Part shown: positions 44,473-53,495 of the stretch, one piece after another | Layout: each line of letters begins with the position of its first letter | Numbering within the stretch: the stretch's first letter is position 1 | Assembly: GCF_025685655.1 (NCBI RefSeq) | Contig: NZ_JAGSYG010000005.1 | Span: forward strand, 62,001 to 126,000 | Origin: Acidicapsa ligni | GTDB taxonomy: Bacteria; Acidobacteriota; Terriglobia; Terriglobales; Acidobacteriaceae | Length of the DNA stretch: 64,000 nt | Reading direction: 5' to 3' | Notes under the pieces: model-generated | The model's input: the letters and a program-made list of their open reading frames with translations, nothing else | Database searches by the model: none | What the model was told of the DNA's origin: nothing | Position numbers and translations under genes: made by a program

Positions 44473-46146
44473 CTACGGAGCAGACGGGGCAGACGACTCT
44501 GCGGGGAAGATGACTGAGTCCGGCTCTTTATTCTCTTTTCTTGGAGCACCCTTGGGGTCAATCTCGATGGTGCGCATCATCTCACGATAGGTTTCGTCAT
44601 TCTTTTCGCGGATGTCGTGAAACCGCTTCGTTTGTTCGTCGCGTCTTGGATCGTTGGTACGGCCATACATCTGCAACAGCGCAAAATTTGCCGCAATGTT
44701 ATCGCCATCCAGTTTGATTGCTTCCTCTAACGTTTTCTGCGCCTCGGGATATTTCTTCATTTGCACATAGGTTTGGCCCAACTCGGCCAGGACTTCCGAC
44801 TGATGAGGTTTCAGGGTCAGAGACTGTGTCAACTCCGCCGCGGCTTCGTCCAGCTTTCCATTTTGTCGCGCAATTCTGCCCAGATAGTAGCGCGCACTGG
44901 CAGCGGTGCTGGCATCATTCACGCATTGTTTTAGCCATGTGGATGCAGTCTGAAAATCTTTAGCGCGAAAGTATGTCGTGCCCAATGCGAGTATTCCTGA
45001 AGCATCTGCGGGGCGGAGAGAATGATATTTCTCAAGATATGGAAGCCCTTCGGTAGCGTCCTGAGCATATGAAGAGACTATGCCCATTGCAAGGTTGTAC
45101 TGAGGATTCTCCGGGGCCAATTTGACCGCATCTCCGAGGGCCTTGCGGGCCTCGGCCAGCAAATTTAACTTGAGGCAGATCGCGCCGAAACGATAGGGCA
45201 GCGAAGCATCTTTGGGCTGCAGATCGCGTGCGTGAGCGATATATCCAAGTGCGCCTGGGTAATCCTTTAAGGCCTCTGCCACACGGGATAAATCCAGGAG
45301 CACAACTACGGATGAAGGATCACTTGCAAAAGCGCTTTCCAGTGTTGCGCGCGCCAGGTCTAGCTTTCCTTCGGCCTCCTGCGCCAGCCCTTCTGTACGC
45401 AGGCCCTCGGGTGAAAGAGGGTGGTGTTTGGCGACGGCCTCAAGAATCATCTGTGCGAGATCGGCTCGATCGTTGGCGCGCAAGATGGGTAGGATTTCTG
45501 AAAGATCGAGCTCGGTCAATTCTGGATTGGCAGCCAGTGTGGCTGCGTCTCGATCGGCGGCCTCTTTATGCCCAAGCCCAACTTCGTCGCCGCATACCAA
45601 TGCCTGGGCGCCTGGCAGACTGCGGTCTTCAGGCCTTAGTTTCGCCACGTGCTCCAGGGAGCGCTGATAGTGATGTGCCCACATCAGCAGAACTGCGGAC
45701 TGGTAATTCGCTTCGGAGTTGGCGGGCTCCAGCACGAGAGCTCGTTCATAGATGTGCAGCGCCTGTGCCTGCGTGGCCGGGCTATTGGCAGCGCTTTGCA
45801 TGAGTACACGACCGAGATTGAGATAGGCGCTGACCAGCTTGGGGCTATGTTGTATCGCCGCAGAAAACGCCTGCCTGGCACGGTCCGCATATCCCTGTTG
45901 AATCTCTACTACACCGAGCAGATTCTCAAGACCGCCATCTAAAGGAAATTCTTTGTTGGCCCTGGTAATCAATTCATATGCGCCATTCAGATCGTTCTGC
46001 TCGATGTGTTGCTGAATCGATAGCACCGTCTGCCGATATGACTCACTGCTGCCCTGTGCATGGCCGATTTGCTGCAGAAACGCAAGCCCAGCCACGAACA
46101 GGAACATGCCGAACGCAAATGGCGTTTGCGTATTCTTTGCTCTCAA
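44473..46146 (-). CDS. Secreted TPR-repeat protein
   Basis: 557 residues from a TTG start that gives a clean signal peptide ('RAKNTQTPFAFGMFLFVAGL...GHAQG'). AGGTG lies 4 bases before this TTG; the frame stays open to 46260 but those codons look non-coding. At least 11 TPR-like repeats follow ('LENLLGVVEIQQGYADRARQAFSAAIQ', 'SAYLNLGRVLMQ', 'ARYYLGRIARQNGKLDEAAAELTQ'). The tail is Pro/Ser-rich. It resembles the TPR partner proteins found near CRTAC1 and TonB genes in this phylum. Divergent from the next TPR gene. Confidence 0.88.
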   Translation of the reverse strand: MRAKNTQTPFAFGMFLFVAGLAFLQQIGHAQGSSESYRQTVLSIQQHIEQNDLNGAYELITRANKEFPLDGGLENLLGVVEIQQGYADRARQAFSAAIQHSPKLVSAYLNLGRVLMQSAANSPATQAQALHIYERALVLEPANSEANYQSAVLLMWAHHYQRSLEHVAKLRPEDRSLPGAQALVCGDEVGLGHKEAADRDAATLAANPELTELDLSEILPILRANDRADLAQMILEAVAKHHPLSPEGLRTEGLAQEAEGKLDLARATLESAFASDPSSVVVLLDLSRVAEALKDYPGALGYIAHARDLQPKDASLPYRFGAICLKLNLLAEARKALGDAVKLAPENPQYNLAMGIVSSYAQDATEGLPYLEKYHSLRPADASGILALGTTYFRAKDFQTASTWLKQCVNDASTAASARYYLGRIARQNGKLDEAAAELTQSLTLKPHQSEVLAELGQTYVQMKKYPEAQKTLEEAIKLDGDNIAANFALLQMYGRTNDPRRDEQTKRFHDIREKNDETYREMMRTIEIDPKGAPRKENKEPDSVIFPAESSAPSAP

Positions 46147-46210
46147 TCCACACCTCAGGTTATGGCTCGCCACTATCGCTTCTTCTCTCGTATCCACTAA
46201 ACTATTCTCC

Positions 46211-47248
46211 ATGATGCCACGGAACGGTAAGATGCTTTTTTGCTCCTTTCTCGTTCTCATGTCCTTCGATCGCCTTGTGCCATGCGCTTACGGTCAATCG
46301 AACCAATCTACACTGGGCGGACCTGCACTGGATGGATCGGCCCCGGTCATCTCTCCCGCATCCTCACTTGACCTTACTTCCGAAAAAGCATCGCTGCTAA
46401 GTCATGCGATCGCTGTCCATGACTATACGACCGCTGAAAAGTTGTTGCTGGATGAGATCCAGCGTGATCCTCATTCGCCCCGCGCTGCCCACCTATTGGC
46501 CTTAGTCGGGAATGTCTATTTTCTCAACCGGGACTATATTGGCGCGGCTATCGCATGGAAGAAGTCTGAAGCGATCATGCCGCTTGAGCCATCGCAGAGA
46601 TTTTCGCTATCCATGGCTTATATCCGATTAGGGCATCCGGACTGGGCGCGAGCTGTTCTGGTATCGCTAACCGCTCAGCAGCCGAAAGAAGCGCTCTTCC
46701 CTTATTGGCTTGGACGGCTCGACTACGATGCGCATGAATATGGCGCTGCAATTCAGCATTTTCAGCAAGCTGTAAATCTGGCGCCAGGGATGGCACGTGC
46801 CTACGATAACCTCGGGCTGTGCTACTTCTATCTGAACGAAAATTCCAAGGCAATCGATAACTACAAGAAGGCTATCGATCTGGACCGGACATCCGAGCAT
46901 CCCTCGGCATGGCCTTATTTGAATCTCGCGGAGACGCTTCAGTTTCTTGGTCGAGTGCAGGAAGCGGAGCCCAATGTGCGGGAAGCGGTGCATCTGGATC
47001 CTCAACTCGCAGTGGCGCGGTATAGGCTTGGGAGCGTGCTTGAAGATTTAGGTCAGTTGGAAGCTGCTGTGCCTGAGTTGCTAGAGGCCGCAAAGCTTGA
47101 CGACAAATATGCTGAGCCTCACATCGCGCTTGCTCATATCTATAACAAGCTTGGCCGAAAAGATGCTGCCAGGGAAGAAACGCAGGTCTATCTGCGTCTG
47201 CATGGAAGCTCGGCGGATGCATCCCGGAAGTCCGCACCATCGAATTGA
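46211..47248 (+). CDS. Secreted TPR-repeat protein (divergent partner)
   Basis: About 345 residues. A short signal peptide ('KMLFCSFLVLMSFDRLVPCAYGQ') precedes six to seven TPR-like repeats ('AAHLLALVGNVYFLNRDYIGAAIAWKKSEA', 'ARAYDNLGLCYFYLNENSKAIDNYKKAIDLD', 'AHIYNKLGRKDAAREE'). Start choices are 46211, 46214 or 46232 (the last with GGTAAG just before it). It faces away from the other TPR gene across a 64-base gap, so both probably share a promoter region and possibly a task. Confidence 0.87.
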   Translation: MMPRNGKMLFCSFLVLMSFDRLVPCAYGQSNQSTLGGPALDGSAPVISPASSLDLTSEKASLLSHAIAVHDYTTAEKLLLDEIQRDPHSPRAAHLLALVGNVYFLNRDYIGAAIAWKKSEAIMPLEPSQRFSLSMAYIRLGHPDWARAVLVSLTAQQPKEALFPYWLGRLDYDAHEYGAAIQHFQQAVNLAPGMARAYDNLGLCYFYLNENSKAIDNYKKAIDLDRTSEHPSAWPYLNLAETLQFLGRVQEAEPNVREAVHLDPQLAVARYRLGSVLEDLGQLEAAVPELLEAAKLDDKYAEPHIALAHIYNKLGRKDAAREETQVYLRLHGSSADASRKSAPSN

Positions 47249-47306
47249 TTTCATCGGATTGATGGCTCGATAGCGGAAGCATTCTCTCTCATGTTTAAGG
47301 GAAAAG

Positions 47307-47352
47307 AAAAGCCACCCGGCGCGGACATTTCTGTCTTTGCCGGATGGCTTTT
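47307..47352. terminator. Bidirectional terminator between TPR gene and TonB receptor
   Basis: AAAAGCCACCCGGC and GCCGGATGGCTTTT form a 14-bp stem with one mismatch, A-run on one side and T-run on the other, between convergent genes. Confidence 0.9.
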
Positions 47353-47373
47353 AGTTATGCAGATCGAGTCTGG

Positions 47374-50300
47374 TTAGAACTCGAAGCGTCCTACGAATTG
47401 GATGGTGCGTGGTGTCGTTACCGATCCATTCCACGAACCGAACGAGTTGCCAGTAGCTGCCACGTCCGTTACGAACGCGTATGCAGTACCACCGTTCGTA
47501 TCGCCCTGGTTGATGAAGTAGTGATTGTTAAACGCATTGAAGAAGTTCGCTTCGAACCGGAAGTTGAACTTCTCCGCGATCCGTGTGTTCTTCGTGAATG
47601 CGATATCCAGGTTGCGATAGCTTGGGCTCTCGATGTTTGAGACGGCTTTACCGACGCCTGTGTAGCCAAGAGTCGTAAAGTTCGATTCAAATGCGGCTGC
47701 ATTGATAAGCTTCCCACCTGTGTTCGCAGGATTGAAGCCATTCCTTCCCTGCAACAACGGGTGCTGGCCGCTAACGAGTCCCGGCACGCAGTTTTCACGA
47801 AACGCATTTTGCCCGGAAACGGTTTGGAGGAGAGTGCTTGTTACGCAGGAGGACGAAGCGTGGAACGAGAAGGGAATGCCGTCCTCGTAGCGGAAGATGG
47901 GGCTGGTCTGCCATCCGCCGAGAAGAGTGTTGGCAAAGCCGGCAGTGTTGAGGAAGCGTTTATTTTTCCCGAAAGGCAGGTCATAGACAAGCGCGAGCGA
48001 TGTTGTGACCGGGACATTGTCGGGAGCGAGTGCATATGCGCGACGTGATGAGTCGAAGGGCGAGAACGAACCACTGTTACCGCCAGCTCCGGCTCCTGAT
48101 GCGTTCTGAGATTGTGTATTGTTAGCCGCATCGGTGAACATTTTTTGCCAGGTTAAAGAGCCGAGGATGTACAAACCACCCTGGAGACGACGCTCTACTT
48201 TGCCCTGGAAGGACTGGTAGATCGAGGTTCCATGTTGTTCGTTGAGCCCAGTCAGCGGACCGCAATATTGCGGGAACGGCAGAAGAGCCTGGGCGATTGT
48301 TGCATCGCAAGCTTGCATCTGACTCGCCCAGCCAATGTACGGCTGAGAGATGCCATCTTTTGCGAAGGTTGCAGGACCGGTCGGGGTGTTGTAGTTAACA
48401 GCGAGATCCGCGCCAAGACCGGCAATCTTCGGGTCGAATGGGTTGAGCGTGTTGATGGGGTTAAGTGCAGAAGGAAGATGCGTTCCCTTCGTGCCAACAT
48501 AGGAAACACTCAACAAAGTGTTACTTGGAAGTTGACGCTCAATTGTCAGGTTCCACTGCGATGAATATGGTCTGTGGTTGCCATCGCGTGGACGATACAG
48601 GGATGGCTGCTGGCCGTTGTCAAAACCGGAGGAGATATTTTGTGTCTGGCCAACCTGGCTTGCGGAGATTCCCGAAGCTAGATAAATGGCCGGAGACTTG
48701 AAGCCTCCACCCGTTGTCGTTTCAGAGATGGTGAGATTCTTGTTGAATCCATCCTGAGCGAGACCGCCGCCCCAGCCTGGATAGAACGCTTGACCGAAGT
48801 AGATGCCGTAACCGGCGCGAACAACGGTCTTTTCGTCGAAGGTGTAAGCGAAACCTACACGAGGAGCGAATGCGTTTTTGAAGGCGACTTCTGGATAGCG
48901 GCCACCGAAGCTGGCTGCTCCCCACTTTGTTCCTGCAAATGCAAGACGGCCAGGGAGTTCAGTTCCAGAAGTTGTAATCGCATCCGGGTTGAGTCCGGTC
49001 GGATCAATGAAGGACTGGTTGTTGTGCTTATCCACGAAGGGGCTGATGTAGTCCCAACGAAGGCCGTAGCTCACTGTCAGCTTGGGGTTGAAACGCCATG
49101 AGTCGCCGGCGTGGAATGCCCATCCGGTCTGGCGAGGATACTTTCCGATGACATTGATATATGCAACGTTGGCGCTGGCGACAGCACCCAGGTAAAAGCT
49201 GGCCTGAGCGTCTCCAGGGCATTGTGCGGTTGAGGGGCAAGCTGTGTTGCCGGTTGTATCCGGAGCGAAGTTGAAGGTACCGCCTTGATTCTCTCCGCTA
49301 TGAATGCTGGTTCCGGCGAGCTTCCACTCGACGCCGGCGCTGAGGGTGTGCTTGCCCTGGATCCGCGTGGCGACGTCGTTTACTGCCCAGGTTCCACGTG
49401 TCGTCAGATTGCTGGCCGAGGTGGGACCATCGTTGTTGCCGAGCTGCGAGTAGCCGCCGCCGAAGGTCATTTCAGGAAGGAAGCTGGTGTTGGCTACGCC
49501 GGGTACGAAGGGCAATGCTGCTTTGCCGTTCAGGGCGAAATAGCCTTCGTTACGGTTCAGGTAGCCGACGGTTGCATGGTTTGTCATCAGGCTCGAGAAG
49601 TTATGCTCCCAGTTGAGGCGCTGAATAGGAGCGTTTTCCGGGCTGGCTGGTGCGGCGGTTGACAGGGCTATCGGCAGATCGCTCTGCTGATTTACGCCTG
49701 TGTACTGCCACCAGTAGGTGTAGTAGAGATGGTCCTTTTGGCCGACGTTCATGTCTATGCGCCAGAAGTACACATTTTCGCTGTTGGTCAAAGAGCCCTG
49801 ACCCGATTTGGGAATGAAGTAGTTGTTAATTTCATTGCCGTTGGTTGGGGTTGGCAGTTGCGCCAGGAAGGCTTTGGCGATCGGATCTTCAAATGAGGGA
49901 TCGATCTGGTTGTTCGGGATAGCTGTACCAGCCAGAGCGCCGTATTTGACGGGATCGTTGGGGTAATAGAGTTGGCTGCCTGCTGCGCTGAAATCGCCTG
50001 TACGCGCACGGGCAGAAGCGATCGAGAGGGTGGACGAATTCGCTCCGCCGTGATCCTGATAGCCTTCCCAGTTGAAGTAGAAGTAGCCCTTCAGAAATGC
50101 GCTTGGGCTGTGATATTTCGGAATCCAGATGGGGCCGCCTACGTTCGCGCCGTAGTCGTTTTCCTTATCTGGCGGTTTCGCGGCTGCACCGTATTGGGCA
50201 GCATTGAACAGGTCGTTACGGAGATACTCGTAAGCCGCGCCGTGGAAATGTTCGCCGCCGCTCTTGGTCTGAATGATGAATTGTCCAGAGGTCGAGTTAC

Positions 50301-51027
50301 CGTACTGGGCGTCGTAGTTTGCGGTTAGAACTTTAACTTCGCTGGTGATATCCGGCGACATACCAAAGTCAGTTTGCAGGCTGACCATGCCGCTTTGGTT
50401 CATGTAACCTTCGGATGCGGTCGCGCCGTCGACAAGGGCTTCATCGCCAGTGACGATACCGCCGTTGGTACGAGCGTTGTATGCATTACCGCCGCCGCCC
50501 GTGCTTACGCCAGGCATCAGGATGGCAACCGTGACCGATGAGCGTGGCGCACCGGAGACAACCAGTGGGAAGTCCTGCAGTGTCTCTGGGCTAACGCCGC
50601 CTTCGATGGTCGGGTTGTCGTAGTTGATCAGCGAAGCATCGCCGGTGACCGTAACCGTCTCGTCAGACTTGCCAAGCGGTAGTTTGACGTCGATACGGGC
50701 AGACTGATTGACTGCCAATTCGATTCCAGTACGTACCGACGACTGAAAGTTGGTTGCCGTCACTGAGAGGTCGTACTTGCCCGGAGTGAGATTGCGGAAC
50801 GTGTACTCTCCGGTTCCATCCGATTCGAAGCTCTGCTGAAAGCTGGTAGCGGCGTTTTTCAGAGTGAGCTTTGCGCCTGGGATTGCGGCGCCACTGGGGT
50901 CCGTTACCGTTCCGCTGAGGGAGGCGTTCGTATCTTGCCCGTAGCTCAGATTCGTCACGGCTAACAGAAATATCCCAAGAAGCGCCACGTTCAAACATCT
51001 GGCAACTCTTGTGAATGTATTTCGCAT
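47374..51027 (-). CDS. TonB-dependent receptor-like protein with carboxypeptidase-regulatory domain (Oar-like)
   Basis: 1217 residues: a signal peptide ('LNVALLGIFLLAVTNLSYGQ'), carboxypeptidase-regulatory domain ('NASLSGTVTDPSGAAIPGAKLTLKNAATSFQQS...YTFRNLTPGKYDLSVTATNF'), a plug ('SVTVAILMPGVSTGGGGNAYNART', 'FIIQTKSGGEHFHGAAYEYLRND') and a long barrel ending 'RTIQFVGRFEF'. It is better conserved in the plug than the receptor at 34 kb. AAGGAG precedes the ATG by 5 bases. A LacI-type palindrome lies 112 bases upstream, and the divergent neighbours are a CRTAC1 protein and an alpha-galactosidase, suggesting a carbohydrate ligand. Confidence 0.94.
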   Translation of the reverse strand: MRNTFTRVARCLNVALLGIFLLAVTNLSYGQDTNASLSGTVTDPSGAAIPGAKLTLKNAATSFQQSFESDGTGEYTFRNLTPGKYDLSVTATNFQSSVRTGIELAVNQSARIDVKLPLGKSDETVTVTGDASLINYDNPTIEGGVSPETLQDFPLVVSGAPRSSVTVAILMPGVSTGGGGNAYNARTNGGIVTGDEALVDGATASEGYMNQSGMVSLQTDFGMSPDITSEVKVLTANYDAQYGNSTSGQFIIQTKSGGEHFHGAAYEYLRNDLFNAAQYGAAAKPPDKENDYGANVGGPIWIPKYHSPSAFLKGYFYFNWEGYQDHGGANSSTLSIASARARTGDFSAAGSQLYYPNDPVKYGALAGTAIPNNQIDPSFEDPIAKAFLAQLPTPTNGNEINNYFIPKSGQGSLTNSENVYFWRIDMNVGQKDHLYYTYWWQYTGVNQQSDLPIALSTAAPASPENAPIQRLNWEHNFSSLMTNHATVGYLNRNEGYFALNGKAALPFVPGVANTSFLPEMTFGGGYSQLGNNDGPTSASNLTTRGTWAVNDVATRIQGKHTLSAGVEWKLAGTSIHSGENQGGTFNFAPDTTGNTACPSTAQCPGDAQASFYLGAVASANVAYINVIGKYPRQTGWAFHAGDSWRFNPKLTVSYGLRWDYISPFVDKHNNQSFIDPTGLNPDAITTSGTELPGRLAFAGTKWGAASFGGRYPEVAFKNAFAPRVGFAYTFDEKTVVRAGYGIYFGQAFYPGWGGGLAQDGFNKNLTISETTTGGGFKSPAIYLASGISASQVGQTQNISSGFDNGQQPSLYRPRDGNHRPYSSQWNLTIERQLPSNTLLSVSYVGTKGTHLPSALNPINTLNPFDPKIAGLGADLAVNYNTPTGPATFAKDGISQPYIGWASQMQACDATIAQALLPFPQYCGPLTGLNEQHGTSIYQSFQGKVERRLQGGLYILGSLTWQKMFTDAANNTQSQNASGAGAGGNSGSFSPFDSSRRAYALAPDNVPVTTSLALVYDLPFGKNKRFLNTAGFANTLLGGWQTSPIFRYEDGIPFSFHASSSCVTSTLLQTVSGQNAFRENCVPGLVSGQHPLLQGRNGFNPANTGGKLINAAAFESNFTTLGYTGVGKAVSNIESPSYRNLDIAFTKNTRIAEKFNFRFEANFFNAFNNHYFINQGDTNGGTAYAFVTDVAATGNSFGSWNGSVTTPRTIQFVGRFEF

Positions 51028-51576
51028 TTTGTCTCCTTAAGTTGACTGCCTTTGTTTTTCTCTTTGCCCTCTTTACGAGAGCTGCTTGCGATGAAATTGA
51101 TTGCCCCCGGCAAAAAGCAGTGCGGTCGCCCTTAGAGCTAAACGTTTACAGCTTTATGAGACGAGTCCATCTTTCCCGCAAACCTTTGTGCCGTTCTGCC
51201 CTAGTTCATTTGCTTTTGTTCCAGTGATTCCTAGTGCATTGGAGCAGCCTTTTGTGAGGCTAAGCATCTACGTGCTTTGATTTGATTACGTTTCCATTTT
51301 TGAAAATTCTTGCCAGCGCCAGCTAATGGTCGTTCTCCTTTTTGGGCGTAGCTACGCAATGCCCTCGTGAAAACTGGCACCATCAAAAGCTCGTCTGACA
51401 GTCCGCGTGAAGCCTATTTCACCGTGAAGTTTGCTGTCAACTGATTTCTTAATTCCGGTATTCTTTGCTATTCTTCCGAGACTTGCCATGTATGTAGTCA
51501 GCGGTCGCCCAACGCGGTTTTCTTATTTTTGCCAGCCGATCCGCCCCCGTCGGGCAGTCCAACTGCAAGTAAAGCT
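51028..51576. other. Long divergent intergenic region between TonB receptor and CRTAC1 gene
   Basis: About 550 bases without a plausible gene. It contains the TAAACGTTTA palindrome at 51139-51148 and a half-like ATTACGTTTCC near 51285-51295. Promoters for both divergent genes should lie here; no strong -35/-10 pair could be assigned by eye. Confidence 0.6.
51139..51148. promoter_or_regulatory. LacI-family-type operator upstream of the TonB receptor
   Basis: TAAACGTTTA is a perfect 10-bp palindrome with the central CG typical of LacI/GalR-family operators, 112 bases before the receptor start. No LacI-type regulator gene is in the window. Confidence 0.45.
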
Positions 51577-53319
51577 ATGAATCGATTGAGAACCCAGGCC
51601 AAAATACCCGTCAGCCGCCGAACCTTCCTCGCATCCCTGTGTGCTGGCGTCGCCGGCATGGGAGTTAGACAGGCTTTTCCACAGGCTGCGGGCACGCCTG
51701 GAGTTTCGGGCATACCTGGCGCTCCGGCGCTTTTTCAGGCAATCGACCCTTCGCGGTCCGGCATAACGTGGACTCACTCCAATGGCCGCTCTCCGTCCTA
51801 TTACCTGCCTGAGACTACGGGCGCGGGCTGCGCCTTCCTCGATTACGACAATGACGGGTGGATGGATATCTACCTGGTCAACAGCGGGGCGTGCGATTTC
51901 TTCACCCCGGCAACGCCGCTCAGAAACGCGCTCTATCGCAATAATCGTGACGGCACATTCACCGATGTCACCCTGAAGGCGGGTGTGGCTGGCGCGGGAT
52001 ACGGCATGGGCGTGGCCGTGGGTGACTTCAATGGGGACGGATACCCGGACATGTTCGTGACCGGATATAACCGCTCGATTCTCTATCGTAATAACGGCGA
52101 TGGCACCTTTACCGACATTACGGAGAAATCGGGCATCGTCACACCGGGCTGGGCATCGAGCGCAGTCTGGTTTGACTACGACAACGATGGCCGCCTCGAC
52201 CTGTTTGTGTGCCGCTTTGTTGAGTTTGCCAAGCAGGACAACAAGTTTTGCGGCAATGAAAAGACCGGGGATCGTTATTACTGCATTCCCAGCGTCTATC
52301 CGCCTGCGGCAAGCTGGCTTTTCCACAACAACGGCGATGGCACTTTCACCGACGTCTCTGCGCAGACCGGGATCGCCTCAGTCAAAGGAAAAGCCTGGGG
52401 AGCGGTGGCCACGGACGTCAACAACGATGGCTGGATGGATCTGTTTGTCGCCAACGACACGGAGCGAAACTTTCTGTTTATCAACCATCAGGGCAAGTTC
52501 AAGGACGAGGGGCTTGAGGCTGGCATTGCCTACAGCGCTGACGGGCGCGCACGTTCAGGCATGGGCGTCGATTCCGCCGATCTCGACCAGGATGGCTGGC
52601 AGGATCTCTTTGTCACCAACGTTGACCAGGAGATGTACTCCGTTTACCACAACAACCACGATGTCACCTTTGACGATCTGGCGGCGCCCTCCGGGTTGGG
52701 CAACACTACCCGCGCCATGAGTGGATGGGGTTTGCGCTTTTTCGACTACGACAACGACGGAAACCTTGACCTCTTTATCGCCAACGGACACCCGGACGAC
52801 CAGATCGAGGCTCACTCGGCCAGCGTTACCTATCGCGAGCCGCTTCTGCTCTTTCACAACAACGGCAACGGCCTGCAGAATGTCAGCGATTCAGCCGGAC
52901 CCATTTTTCATGAACATTTCTCTGCCCGCGGTCTGGCCATCGGCGACTTCGATAATGACGGCGCGGTCGATGTACTGGTGGCGGTTAATAACGGTGCTCC
53001 CTTGCTGCTTCGTAACCAGGCTGCGCATGGGAGTCACTGGCTTGGCCTGCGGCTCATTGGGACGAAGGCCAACATTGACGCTATTGGGGCACGCATTGCA
53101 TGGACCGCGGGAACGTTGAAGCGAACGGCTCTCAAGACCGGCGGAGGAAGTTTTCTTGCCAGCCACGATCCTCGTATCGTCCTCGGGCTCGGCTCCAATA
53201 GCAAACTCGACCATCTGGAAATTCGCTGGCCCCAGCCGAGTACGCGTGTCGATACGTTCACGGATCTTCCCGTCGACCGCTACATCACTATTGTCGAGGG
53301 CAAGGGCATTCGATCCTGA
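51577..53319 (+). CDS. CRTAC1-family protein: FG-GAP/VCBS repeats plus ASPIC/UnbV, Tat-exported
   Basis: 580 residues. The N-terminus 'SRRTFLASLCAGVAGMG' is a twin-arginine signal. Seven or so FG-GAP/VCBS-like repeats follow, each with a calcium-type loop such as 'DYDNDGWMD', 'DFNGDGYPD', 'DYDNDGRLD', 'DVNNDGWMD' and 'DYDNDGNLD'; these should fold as a beta-propeller. The last 80 residues are an ASPIC/UnbV domain ('NQAAHGSHWLGLRLIGTKANIDAIGARI'). ATG 51577 fits the Tat motif better than the TTG at 51529. CRTAC1 proteins are extracellular binding proteins of unclear ligand, often beside TPR and TonB genes, as here. Confidence 0.92.
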   Translation: MNRLRTQAKIPVSRRTFLASLCAGVAGMGVRQAFPQAAGTPGVSGIPGAPALFQAIDPSRSGITWTHSNGRSPSYYLPETTGAGCAFLDYDNDGWMDIYLVNSGACDFFTPATPLRNALYRNNRDGTFTDVTLKAGVAGAGYGMGVAVGDFNGDGYPDMFVTGYNRSILYRNNGDGTFTDITEKSGIVTPGWASSAVWFDYDNDGRLDLFVCRFVEFAKQDNKFCGNEKTGDRYYCIPSVYPPAASWLFHNNGDGTFTDVSAQTGIASVKGKAWGAVATDVNNDGWMDLFVANDTERNFLFINHQGKFKDEGLEAGIAYSADGRARSGMGVDSADLDQDGWQDLFVTNVDQEMYSVYHNNHDVTFDDLAAPSGLGNTTRAMSGWGLRFFDYDNDGNLDLFIANGHPDDQIEAHSASVTYREPLLLFHNNGNGLQNVSDSAGPIFHEHFSARGLAIGDFDNDGAVDVLVAVNNGAPLLLRNQAAHGSHWLGLRLIGTKANIDAIGARIAWTAGTLKRTALKTGGGSFLASHDPRIVLGLGSNSKLDHLEIRWPQPSTRVDTFTDLPVDRYITIVEGKGIRS

Positions 53320-53380
53320 CCTTTCGACCTCCGCAATGAGCCGGCCTCGAACCCAAAATCGGAATTCAGGCACGCTTCGG

Positions 53381-53396
53381 TTGTAATCGTATACAA
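53381..53396. promoter_or_regulatory. GntR-like inverted repeat upstream of the alpha-galactosidase
   Basis: TTGTA and TACAA face each other across six bases (TTGTAATCGTATACAA), 100 bases before the galactosidase start. The shape resembles GntR-family sites. No regulator gene is close by. Confidence 0.3.
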
Positions 53397-53495
53397 TTCG
53401 GTTCGCTCGAAAAATACTGCTTTGGGTCGCAATGAATTTCTGGCGAGTACGCCCGCGGCAATTGCAATTTCCAAAAAATAAGGATGGGCATAGGC

